Source: Neorhodopirellula pilleata (lineage in GTDB: Bacteria > Planctomycetota > Planctomycetia > Pirellulales > Pirellulaceae). Taken from it: 64,000 nt of DNA. Under the pieces are notes generated by a model. The model made no database searches. It saw nothing but the letters and a program-made list of their open reading frames with translations, and was not told the DNA's origin. Each line of letters opens with the position of its first letter. Positions within the stretch are counted from its first letter, which is position 1. Below are positions 16,938 to 23,122 of this stretch, piece by piece. A program made the translations under genes and the position numbers. The stretch is taken from NCBI RefSeq assembly GCF_007859915.1, contig NZ_SJPM01000015.1, positions 86,762 to 150,761 on the forward strand, written 5' to 3'.

Positions 16938-17437
16938 TGCGTCACCTCGTTGCTTTGAGCGGGCACAACAGGCAACGCCGGCAACGCGACGCGTTCTCCG
17001 GATCTCGGAACGCGAACGACTCGCTTTTGACGCGGTGCGTCGATTCCGATCAGGACTTGATTCGATCGCGTGCGGATGACTTCGATCGTGATATCGTCGC
17101 CGATGTCGATTGCTTCGCCTTCGCGACGGTTGATAACGAGCATGTTTTTAACCCTTTCCCGTTTTGGTTCGTTGAGTTTGGTTCGGATGGTTTCCAAGAG
17201 CGATTTGACGTCCGATCGCCCGCGTTGCTGTTCGATCGCTTGATCGGCGACCTCGAGCAGATAGTTTTCAGTCCGGCAGCCGCGAACGTTGCACCGTGAT
17301 CGGTGATCGCGTAGCGCCGCTTCGGCTTGCATGGCGACGATCGCGGCCGAGTCGACCAGGCTCTCGGCTTCGCCGATCGCTCGATCGATGTTCTTCACGT
17401 CGTCTTCGGAGATCGCGAGATAGATTTCGCGGTTCAT
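16934..17437 (-). CDS. CsrA-domain protein with N-terminal extension
   Basis: 167 residues from ATG 17437 (ATGA overlap with the zinc-finger gene). Residues ~99-155 are a CsrA/RsmA domain: MLVINRREGEAIDIGDDI, then VLIGIDAPRQKRVVR. CsrA dimers bind GGA-containing mRNA leaders. The first ~98 residues are helical with CNVRGC and no known family. An internal ATG at 17143, preceded by GAAAGGG at good spacing, begins exactly at the CsrA domain, so a free 68-69-residue CsrA may also be made. Target mRNAs, host or phage, are unknown. Confidence 0.8.
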   Translation of the reverse strand: MNREIYLAISEDDVKNIDRAIGEAESLVDSAAIVAMQAEAALRDHRSRCNVRGCRTENYLLEVADQAIEQQRGRSDVKSLLETIRTKLNEPKRERVKNMLVINRREGEAIDIGDDITIEVIRTRSNQVLIGIDAPRQKRVVRVPRSGERVALPALPVVPAQSNEVTQ

Positions 17438-17694
17438 GGCTTTGCTTTCCCCTTCTCGTCGAGGTAGTCGCAGCATTCGCGATAGGCTCCTTCGTAGCCT
17501 TCGCCGATTCGTTCGTAGAGTCGCTTCCGCGTCGACGGCGGAATCAGGAAGTAGCACGTTCGGCAAAACGTTTGCCCGCGTGCCTTGGTCGATCCGCATC
17601 GGCAGCGATCGCCCCGCAGCTCGGCGACGATCGTTTTTCGATCGACCATCGCGTCGAGTTCGCTCTTCGCTTTTTGGACGGCTTCACTTTGCAT
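17434..17694 (-). CDS. Small zinc-finger protein
   Basis: 86 residues from ATG 17694 (GTG 17697 is the codon before). CRCG...CRTC makes a four-Cys zinc site after an N-terminal helix; CC occurs again near the C-terminus. Resembles DksA/TraR-like small phage proteins in size and metal site, but the helical arms are not clear enough to assign it. Confidence 0.65.
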   Translation of the reverse strand: MQSEAVQKAKSELDAMVDRKTIVAELRGDRCRCGSTKARGQTFCRTCYFLIPPSTRKRLYERIGEGYEGAYRECCDYLDEKGKAKP

Positions 17695-17977
17695 CACGAG
17701 CCGCCTTTTTGTTCGCGATCGCGATTTGGTTTTTCATGTCGACGAGGATCTTCAAATTCGCTTCCATCGCCTCGCAAGCGATCCGCTTGTTCTTCACTTC
17801 CGCTTCGTGCTGAAGCCTACACAGTTCGTCGCTGCACGCCTGGTTATGCTGTTCGACAGTCCGCACGTGCTGCTCGAACAACCGACGGTTGATCTCGCAA
17901 GCCCTCGTCGTCGTAGCCACGAGCAACGGAAGGAAACTCTCGGTCTCTTCCGACACCCAAACTTGAATCGACTTCAT
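17684..17977 (-). CDS. Small coiled-coil protein
   Basis: 97 residues from ATG 17977, chosen for GAAAGG 8 bases upstream; an in-frame ATG at 17992 is possible. N-terminus KSIQVWVSEETESFL, then a long charged amphipathic helix with several Cys. The open frame continues far upstream over the integrase gene, but that part is not credible coding sequence. First gene after the integrase terminator. Confidence 0.65.
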   Translation of the reverse strand: MKSIQVWVSEETESFLPLLVATTTRACEINRRLFEQHVRTVEQHNQACSDELCRLQHEAEVKNKRIACEAMEANLKILVDMKNQIAIANKKAARDAK

Positions 17978-17994
17978 CCTTACGCCTTTCATCA

Positions 17995-18043
17995 AAAGAA
18001 AAGGCCGCCCGGCCGATGCGCAACACATCGACCGAGCGGCCTT
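17995..18043 (-). terminator. Rho-independent terminator after integrase
   Basis: Arms 18001-18018 and 18026-18043 pair over 18 positions with two mismatches. Read on the minus strand the hairpin is followed by TTTTCTTTT. It separates the integrase transcript from the early operon downstream. Confidence 0.75.
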
Positions 18044-18050
18044 GGGAATG

Positions 18051-18070
18051 GTCCAACAACGATGTTGGAC
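18051..18070. promoter_or_regulatory. Perfect short inverted repeat
   Basis: GTCCAACA and TGTTGGAC, 4-base spacer, between the integrase stop and its terminator. Could be an operator or an integrase arm site; no direct evidence. Confidence 0.3.
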
Positions 18071-18087
18071 CGTAACGGTAGTGATCG

Positions 18088-19275
18088 TTATCCGACGACC
18101 CGCAGCCTCATCGGCGACTGCGTATCGGTAGGCAAGATTCCGGTCGGCATCGGCAGCGTCGTGAGCGTGTCGAAAATCGGTCGCTCTTGGCCGTGATAGT
18201 GACGCTCGAAAACATCGTTCGAGACGTGCCCCGTGATCCAACGGCCGACGCCCGTGTACCCGATCGTCGATCCGTGCGATTCGGCTCGAGTCCCGGCCGT
18301 GCATCGCAGATGCTTTATCAAATACTCGCGTGACGACTCCTCGACGTTCCCGTCCGCATCGAACTCGAGTCTCGGCCGTGGCTTCGCTTCGGCTTCGGCA
18401 AGTATCCGCCGCCATTGGCCGTAGACGCCGTCCTTCGACAACGGACACGGAAACAACGCGGCCGATTGATCGTCCGGCGCGAACGACTCGCGCCAACGGC
18501 CGAGCCAATGCCCGACGGCCGGCGTGATCGGCAAGCACAACGGAAACGACTTTCGGCCGCGTGTCTTGTTCGGAACCCACGCGAGCCAACCGAGCGGCGA
18601 CTCGATCGACCCGTTTTCGCTGGGATTGATCCCGGCCGGCCGGATCGACGACCATCGGATCGGCCGCAAGTGCGGTTCGTATCGAATGAGATCCTGGGTT
18701 CGCATCCCATACGTCGCGAACATCACCACGGCCGCCCGCCAAAACGAAGGCGGATCGATCGGCTTGCTCCCGGCCGAGTCCGGCCACGTCGCCACGTCGC
18801 ACGCCTTGAAAATCGCCGCGATCGTCTCGTCGGGAATAACCAGCTTCCCGATCTGACGCGGTTGCGGCACCTTCCGCACGCGGACTAGCCCCCGCGACTC
18901 GTCGAGCGTCCCGTCCTCGACGGCGGCGGCGAGAATCTGCTCGATCGCCTGTAGCGTCTTGTTCAGCGATCGCGGCGAGACCTTCCGCGACTTTCCATCT
19001 CGCCCCGGAATTTCCTGCCCGATCACGCTCCGGCGGAACTCGGAAAGTGCTTGCGGCGTCACGTCGCCAAGCCCCGGACTCACTGTCCGGTCCTTTTCCC
19101 CGGTCAACGATTCGCGGCCCTTTTCGGTCCACCATTTCCAACGAAAGACGGCTTGTTTCAGCTCGCCGATCCGATCGTTCGAGAGCCCCCGGTCGATCGC
19201 TTCGGGAAGGAACTCGAGCCGAAAATAATCGTCGAGCGAGTGAAGGGTTTGGTGGGGTTGGATCGGTCGAATCAT
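18088..19275 (-). CDS. int: Tyrosine recombinase integrase
   Basis: 395 residues. An N-terminal SAM-like core-binding domain (~10-125) is followed by the catalytic domain: Arg192 in YGMRTQDLI, Lys in VPNKTRGRKS (237 or 242), Arg324 in KHLRCTAGT, His350 in ITGH and nucleophile Tyr360 in ERHYHG. The His of the usual HxxR box appears to be Lys321. Its site is the tRNA-Asp gene whose 3' part flanks the prophage. The ~390 bp upstream probably hold its promoter and control sites. Confidence 0.93.
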   Translation of the reverse strand: MIRPIQPHQTLHSLDDYFRLEFLPEAIDRGLSNDRIGELKQAVFRWKWWTEKGRESLTGEKDRTVSPGLGDVTPQALSEFRRSVIGQEIPGRDGKSRKVSPRSLNKTLQAIEQILAAAVEDGTLDESRGLVRVRKVPQPRQIGKLVIPDETIAAIFKACDVATWPDSAGSKPIDPPSFWRAAVVMFATYGMRTQDLIRYEPHLRPIRWSSIRPAGINPSENGSIESPLGWLAWVPNKTRGRKSFPLCLPITPAVGHWLGRWRESFAPDDQSAALFPCPLSKDGVYGQWRRILAEAEAKPRPRLEFDADGNVEESSREYLIKHLRCTAGTRAESHGSTIGYTGVGRWITGHVSNDVFERHYHGQERPIFDTLTTLPMPTGILPTDTQSPMRLRVVG

Positions 19276-19666
19276 CAGGTTGCCTCGTCAATGGTTGATT
19301 GCAGGCGAGATCGATCCTAACCTCCGCACACGTCGCCAGCGTCCAAGAAAATCCTAAACAGATAGCGGCCCACGCCAACGAGCGAGCGTATTTCGAGGGT
19401 CCACAAGAGATGCGCAAACAATGCGCAAGTGATCGCGCGAAATTCATTATTCGCATGGTTCGGCACCATCACCCAACGATCAGCGCAGCGTCAAAAACGC
19501 ATTGCTTTGGTTGGGTCAAAAGGGTTTCGTGTTACCCTTGGTCCGCGTCGAAGAAGTCCAGCCCTGTAAGGCTGAGAGGCTCTGTAAAGCCACTGCGACG
19601 CGTGCCGCAGGTGTTTAGTACACCCGCGAAAATAGCGAATCCCGTCCGCGTGTCAACAGAGGTTCG
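19276..19666. promoter_or_regulatory. Integrase upstream region
   Basis: 391 bp without a credible gene. It contains the direct repeat ATGCGCAA twice near 19412-19428, an AGGGT...ACCCT inverted repeat near 19528-19545, and a GC-rich structured stretch at 19560-19610. GGTGTTTAGTACA at 19610-19622 recurs inverted at 20227-20239. Likely integrase promoter and control sites (inference). Confidence 0.4.
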
Positions 19667-20185
19667 CTACTTTTGAGAAAGCTCGTCGTAGGCTTGCTGG
19701 TCTTGAACGCGAAGATTGTCGTCGATCTTAACAGCGATCTGCCGAAACTCTTTAGACCCTTTGTTGAACTTCACTTGCATCTCGTAAACGTGCGTGAACT
19801 CACCAAGAGGGTTCGTCGTTTTGAAAGTGCCGTTGACTATCCCGAACTCTTCAACAAGCAGCTCAGAACGGCTCTTTAGGTCCATTTGAATTGTGGGAAA
19901 CTTTGGCTTCAGCATGTATTCGACCACAGAGTGAACCGAATATAGTTCCGCTACGCGATCCTCTTTCAACCGTTCTTCGGGTGTCATCGCAGCTCGCCGC
20001 GCCGCCTCTTCCTTGCGTTTCGCCGCTTGCTCGATACCAAACTGCTTGTTCGATTCGGCGATCGTGTCCGAAACCTTGTGCGTGATCAGTAAGCAACCAC
20101 CGCACACGAACCAACTCAGGATCATGACGGCTGTGCAAGCGATGCAAAAAACCTGAAAGCAGGACAAGCCACGTTCGTTCGTCAT
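19667..20185 (-). CDS. Membrane-anchored protein of unknown function
   Basis: 172 residues. One transmembrane helix (~10-35, Cys-rich) is followed by a charged coiled-coil-like segment (QAAKRKEEAARRAAMTPEER) and a C-terminal ~90-residue beta-type domain. It is transcribed alone, apart from the early operon, next to the attachment site. That position and topology resemble lysogenic-conversion or superinfection-exclusion genes; the function is inferred. The only base found to differ between prophage copies lies 15 bp upstream of its start. Confidence 0.7.
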   Translation of the reverse strand: MTNERGLSCFQVFCIACTAVMILSWFVCGGCLLITHKVSDTIAESNKQFGIEQAAKRKEEAARRAAMTPEERLKEDRVAELYSVHSVVEYMLKPKFPTIQMDLKSRSELLVEEFGIVNGTFKTTNPLGEFTHVYEMQVKFNKGSKEFRQIAVKIDDNLRVQDQQAYDELSQK

Positions 20186-20206
20186 GCGGGTGCCTTCGGA
20201 CGATTT

Positions 20207-20262
20207 GAAAAAAAGCCGGCCTCCGTTGTACTAAACACCCAAAGAGATGTCGGAGGCCGGCT
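20207..20262 (-). terminator. Hairpin with T-run, minus strand
   Basis: AGCCGGCCTCCG (20214-20225) and CGGAGGCCGGCT (20251-20262) are perfect 12-bp arms around a 25-base loop. Minus-strand read-out is followed by seven T. It would stop transcription coming from the gene at 20582-20842 before the membrane-protein gene. Confidence 0.65.
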
Positions 20263-20379
20263 ACGGCTTTCGCCGCCCACGAATCTTAGCGGCCGGGTGT
20301 TACAGCACCAGACCAGATTCGAATGGTTTGTTATGATTCAGTCGTTCAGTTCGTTCCCGTTTTTCAAAAGGTCATGACG

Positions 20380-20610
20380 ATGGAAGTCTGTATCCCCGTT
20401 CGCGAATTGCGAGACGCATTCGAAGCGAGACGAGCCAATTTCGAAAGAAAGGTCATCTCCCGCGCTCGCGACGGAAGTTTGTTTTCGACGGGCACGCGGT
20501 ACGCAGACCAAAGCGAGTCGCTATCACTGCGAGCAATCGAAGGATTTCTTGTCGAAGTTGGGGTCATCGAAAACAGCCCTGTTAATTCTGAGTCGCCACC
20601 TGAGCATTGA
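20380..20610 (+). CDS. Small unknown protein
   Basis: 76 residues from ATG 20380, with AAAAGG 8 bases upstream (ATG 20374 is an in-frame alternative). Charged N-terminal helix (VRELRDAFEARRANFERKVI). The only + gene in the right end of the prophage. Its 3' end overlaps the converging minus gene by 29 bp. No family recognised. Confidence 0.6.
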   Translation: MEVCIPVRELRDAFEARRANFERKVISRARDGSLFSTGTRYADQSESLSLRAIEGFLVEVGVIENSPVNSESPPEH

Positions 20611-20842
20611 GCGTCCGAAGCTCACTAACAGCGTCGACCAGTTCCGAATGGATACCGTCTAAGTCTTGGACCGTGCCCTTCGAGCGAACTTCGCGATGAA
20701 GAGCGACAACCGAATCGTTTAGCGTCGCGATCGACTCGGCGACAACCTGCAAGGCCACGACGATCGCCCTATCGCCGGAGAACTCTCCATCGTCGAGATT
20801 GGCCTTAATACTTTTGAAGTCTTCGTGAATGCGAGACTGCAT
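20582..20842 (-). CDS. Small coiled-coil protein
   Basis: 86 residues. Regular heptad pattern through most of its length (IATLNDSVVALHREV, then LVDAVSELRTLNAQV). First gene beside the attachment site; followed downstream by the hairpin at 20214-20262. Function unknown. Confidence 0.6.
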   Translation of the reverse strand: MQSRIHEDFKSIKANLDDGEFSGDRAIVVALQVVAESIATLNDSVVALHREVRSKGTVQDLDGIHSELVDAVSELRTLNAQVATQN

Positions 20843-20929
20843 CGACTACACTCCGTCAGGTGACTCGTAGCATCCATGCTGTCGAAACCGGGTAAATCTT
20901 ATTCCCGGCAAAAAACAAAATTTCAAAAG

Positions 20930-20976
20930 CGACGCGGACGGGACTCGAACCCGCAACCTCCGGATCGACAGTCCGG
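20930..20976 (-). other. Phage-phage junction attachment site
   Basis: 47 bp identical to the 3' part of tRNA-Asp at 53524-53570 (acceptor 3' strand, T arm, variable region, anticodon stem-loop). After 20976 the sequence is phage DNA, so no tRNA is formed. This is the hybrid site expected between two head-to-tail prophages. Confidence 0.88.
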
Positions 20977-21028
20977 TGTAGACTTAGACGAATCCGGTCC
21001 TTCACCCCGCCCCCTTCGGAATCCACTC

Positions 21029-21295
21029 ATGAGCGACGAATCGGAAGATTTCGTTGAGACCAGCAATCCCGATCGACTTCGCGAGATCGCCGAGCTGCTT
21101 CGCGGCGTTCCGATCATGTTCGGAACCGACGACGGCGACGTCGACGACCTCGAGGCGATCGCGACCAGAATCGAGAATCTTGAAAACTTTCTCGATTCCG
21201 TAGAGGAGATCGTTTCCGCCTGGGGTGCCGGCGACGCGGGTGATTCCGAGATCGTCCGACTTTTGAATCAGGCTCGGAAGCTTCGGAAAGAATGA
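21029..21295 (+). CDS. Small acidic protein, paralogue 1
   Basis: 88 residues from ATG 21029; the longer open frame crosses the attachment site and is not credible. DRLREIAELLRGVPIMFG, then a helical acidic region ending RLLNQARKLRKE. The same pattern recurs in the next gene, so the pair arose by duplication. Overlaps it by ATGA. Function unknown. Confidence 0.7.
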   Translation: MSDESEDFVETSNPDRLREIAELLRGVPIMFGTDDGDVDDLEAIATRIENLENFLDSVEEIVSAWGAGDAGDSEIVRLLNQARKLRKE

Positions 21296-21540
21296 GCCAA
21301 ACGAGCGAGTCCGTCGCCGAGCCATCCGACGCCGACAAACTTCGTGAATTGGCCGCAGCTCTCCGCGATGTTCCGGTTATGTTCGGCAGCCTCAAAGAGA
21401 CGGCGGATCGGCTCGAGCGATTCGAGAAATTCGCGGAAACGGTCGCGAACGTCCTCTACGAGCTTGGTGTTCGCGATGACGGGCATGGCGAGCTGGTTGC
21501 GATTCTTAGGAACGCGAGAGAGTTGCGGGATCGACGCTAA
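21292..21540 (+). CDS. Small acidic protein, paralogue 2
   Basis: 82 residues. DKLRELAAALRDVPVMFG and the C-terminal AILRNARELRDRR align with the preceding protein, with a shorter middle. Translationally coupled to it. Only these two genes lie between the left attachment site and the tail operon, on the opposite strand to the tail genes. Confidence 0.7.
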   Translation: MSQTSESVAEPSDADKLRELAAALRDVPVMFGSLKETADRLERFEKFAETVANVLYELGVRDDGHGELVAILRNARELRDRR

Positions 21541-21828
21541 AGCGTTCGGAATACGTTAACCATCATCTGCACCGGTGAAGCGTGCAACGCGTTCACGGCG
21601 GCAACCACCGCCTGCACCGGAGAGACCCCCACCCGGCGGCGGCGACGCCCCCGTCTTTTCTGGCTGCCATTTTGGCGTAGACCGCACGTAGTAACTCGGA
21701 AAAAAAACCCGCAGGTTTTGGGGAGGGGGGGGGTGGTCGCTGAAATTCGGCCGTTTTTTCGACTTGTGCGGCCGCCGCGTGAGAAAACGCGGGTTTTCCG
21801 GAACTAATTTAGACCGAGACGGACCCGT
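21541..21828. other. Convergent intergenic region with hairpins and G-run
   Basis: 288 bp between converging genes. AAAACC-CGCA-GGTTTT at 21704-21719 and GAAAAC-GCGG-GTTTTC at 21783-21798 are small hairpins that may terminate transcription from both sides. Between them is a G4-A-G9-T-G2 tract (21720-21736). No gene seen. Confidence 0.5.
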
Positions 21829-22203
21829 TTAGCACGGCGCGTAGTCGATCAGCAAAGCGCCGCCGACGACTCGGCTCGCTCGGATGAACTTTCCGCCGGC
21901 GATCGCTTCGGGGGCCATGTTTGCGACGCGAATCATATAGTGCTCGCCGTCGGGATTCTTTACAGGCCGGCGATGAACCACGTCGCCGACTTCGACTAGA
22001 GCCCACGCTTCGCATTCGGCCGACGGGATCTCCGTTTCCTTCGTTTCGGTTTCGAGTGCTGGGATTCCGCTCGGCGGCGTGAAGAGAACCCATCCGATCA
22101 CGTCGTCGAGTTCGTCGTCGTCGATGTCGACCGGTGAACCGACGGCCATCCGCTTTAGCGTTTCGGCCGTTTGTTGGTCGGCGAATCCGTAGACTGCAGG
22201 CAT
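21829..22203 (-). CDS. Small tail-module protein
   Basis: 124 residues, last gene of the structural operon, one base downstream of 22205-23119. N-terminal PAVYGFADQQTAETLKRM, then beta-type sequence ending in Cys. Similar short proteins follow distal tail genes in many siphoviruses, but no family was recognised. Confidence 0.65.
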   Translation of the reverse strand: MPAVYGFADQQTAETLKRMAVGSPVDIDDDELDDVIGWVLFTPPSGIPALETETKETEIPSAECEAWALVEVGDVVHRRPVKNPDGEHYMIRVANMAPEAIAGGKFIRASRVVGGALLIDYAPC

Positions 22204-22204
22204 G

Positions 22205-23119
22205 TTAGGCGATCTCGTCGAAGTCTTTTTGCGGTCGTGTTCGAAACGCGTGAAAGAGCATTTCCTCGCTTGGGTGTCCGTCCATGTCGAGCCAAGTCAT
22301 CGACACGGGCGAGCCGGCTTTCTCGCGACGGAACGGAACGCGATCGCCTTCGGTATCAAGGAACGTGTTCGATCGAGCGGCCCGGACGGCGAGCCATCCG
22401 GTTCGGTGTTTCTTTGGTGCGGCTCCTCCCATCGAGACCTTGAACTCGACGGGGTGCGATAGGATCTCGAAAGTTAGCTGCCCGATCGTGTAGGTTCCAA
22501 ACTCGACCTCTTGGCCTTTTACGCTTCGGATCATCCAAGCGTCTTCAGGTTGGCCTCGCCAGTCGTCATCATTCGTAGCGTTTAGCCAATTGCCGAGCGT
22601 GTGCTCGTCATAGGAACTCACGTATCGGTTCACCGTTACGCCTTTCAGCGTGATGGGTGCGCGAACGGGTTCGGCGTACAGGTCGCCGAACACGTCGACG
22701 ATCTCGTTTCCGTCGTAGTCGTACCACATGACGTGATCGGTCGTTTCAACGAACGGCTCGACCGTCGGGGCGAGCGAGAACGGGTCGGCCGATTGGGGTT
22801 GCTCTTTCTGCTCTTTGCTTCCGATCATTTCGAACGTGCAAGCGACTTGCCAATAACGGCGGCTTCCTTGGACTGGGTTCGGCGTTGCGGATCGGCAGAT
22901 TGTGAACGGGACAACGAAACCCGGACGCGGCGAATAGACCGAATAGCCTGGGATCGGCACGCCGGGGATTCGCAGGACCTCGAATCCGGATATCGGATCA
23001 GGGTCGTTTGAATCGAGGTGGACGTCCCAAACGCCGGTGAACTTGCGAGTGCTCTTGCCATCCTTGTCGGACTCGCTCGAAGTGCGATCGCCGTAGCGAG
23101 CGTGTTTGACCTTTGCCAT
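22205..23119 (-). CDS. Distal tail-module protein
   Basis: 304 residues directly downstream of the tape measure gene, the usual place of a distal tail protein. Trp/Tyr-rich beta-type sequence (GTYTIGQLTFEILSHPVEF) with an RRYWQVACTFE strand near residue 90. No enzymatic motif. Assignment as tail-tip component rests on position only. Confidence 0.65.
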   Translation of the reverse strand: MAKVKHARYGDRTSSESDKDGKSTRKFTGVWDVHLDSNDPDPISGFEVLRIPGVPIPGYSVYSPRPGFVVPFTICRSATPNPVQGSRRYWQVACTFEMIGSKEQKEQPQSADPFSLAPTVEPFVETTDHVMWYDYDGNEIVDVFGDLYAEPVRAPITLKGVTVNRYVSSYDEHTLGNWLNATNDDDWRGQPEDAWMIRSVKGQEVEFGTYTIGQLTFEILSHPVEFKVSMGGAAPKKHRTGWLAVRAARSNTFLDTEGDRVPFRREKAGSPVSMTWLDMDGHPSEEMLFHAFRTRPQKDFDEIA

Positions 23120-23122
23120 TTT

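Larger units (their letters stand above)
1..20976. mobile_element. Partial left copy of tandem prophage
   Basis: Identical to 32595-53570 apart from one base seen at 20200. It begins inside an appendage-like gene at the window edge and ends at a tRNA-Asp-derived attachment site. Its head-tail module and left attachment site lie outside the window. All predicted proteins match those of the complete copy. Confidence 0.93.

Noticed and set aside
17978..19456. Long minus-strand open frame (590 codons) running over the integrase gene
   Set aside because: It is Arg/Asp-rich out-of-frame reading of the integrase; only its last ~97 codons (17684-17977) look like a gene.
19560..19630. Possible cobalamin riboswitch (AAAGCCACTG near 19585)
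   Set aside because: The other conserved boxes are missing and the downstream genes have no link to cobalamin.
20930..20976. Second functional tRNA-Asp
   Set aside because: Only the 3' part is present; the 5' acceptor strand and D arm are missing.
20876..21028. N-terminal extension of the first small + gene across the attachment site
   Set aside because: It would read through tRNA sequence; ATG 21029 gives a protein matching its paralogue.
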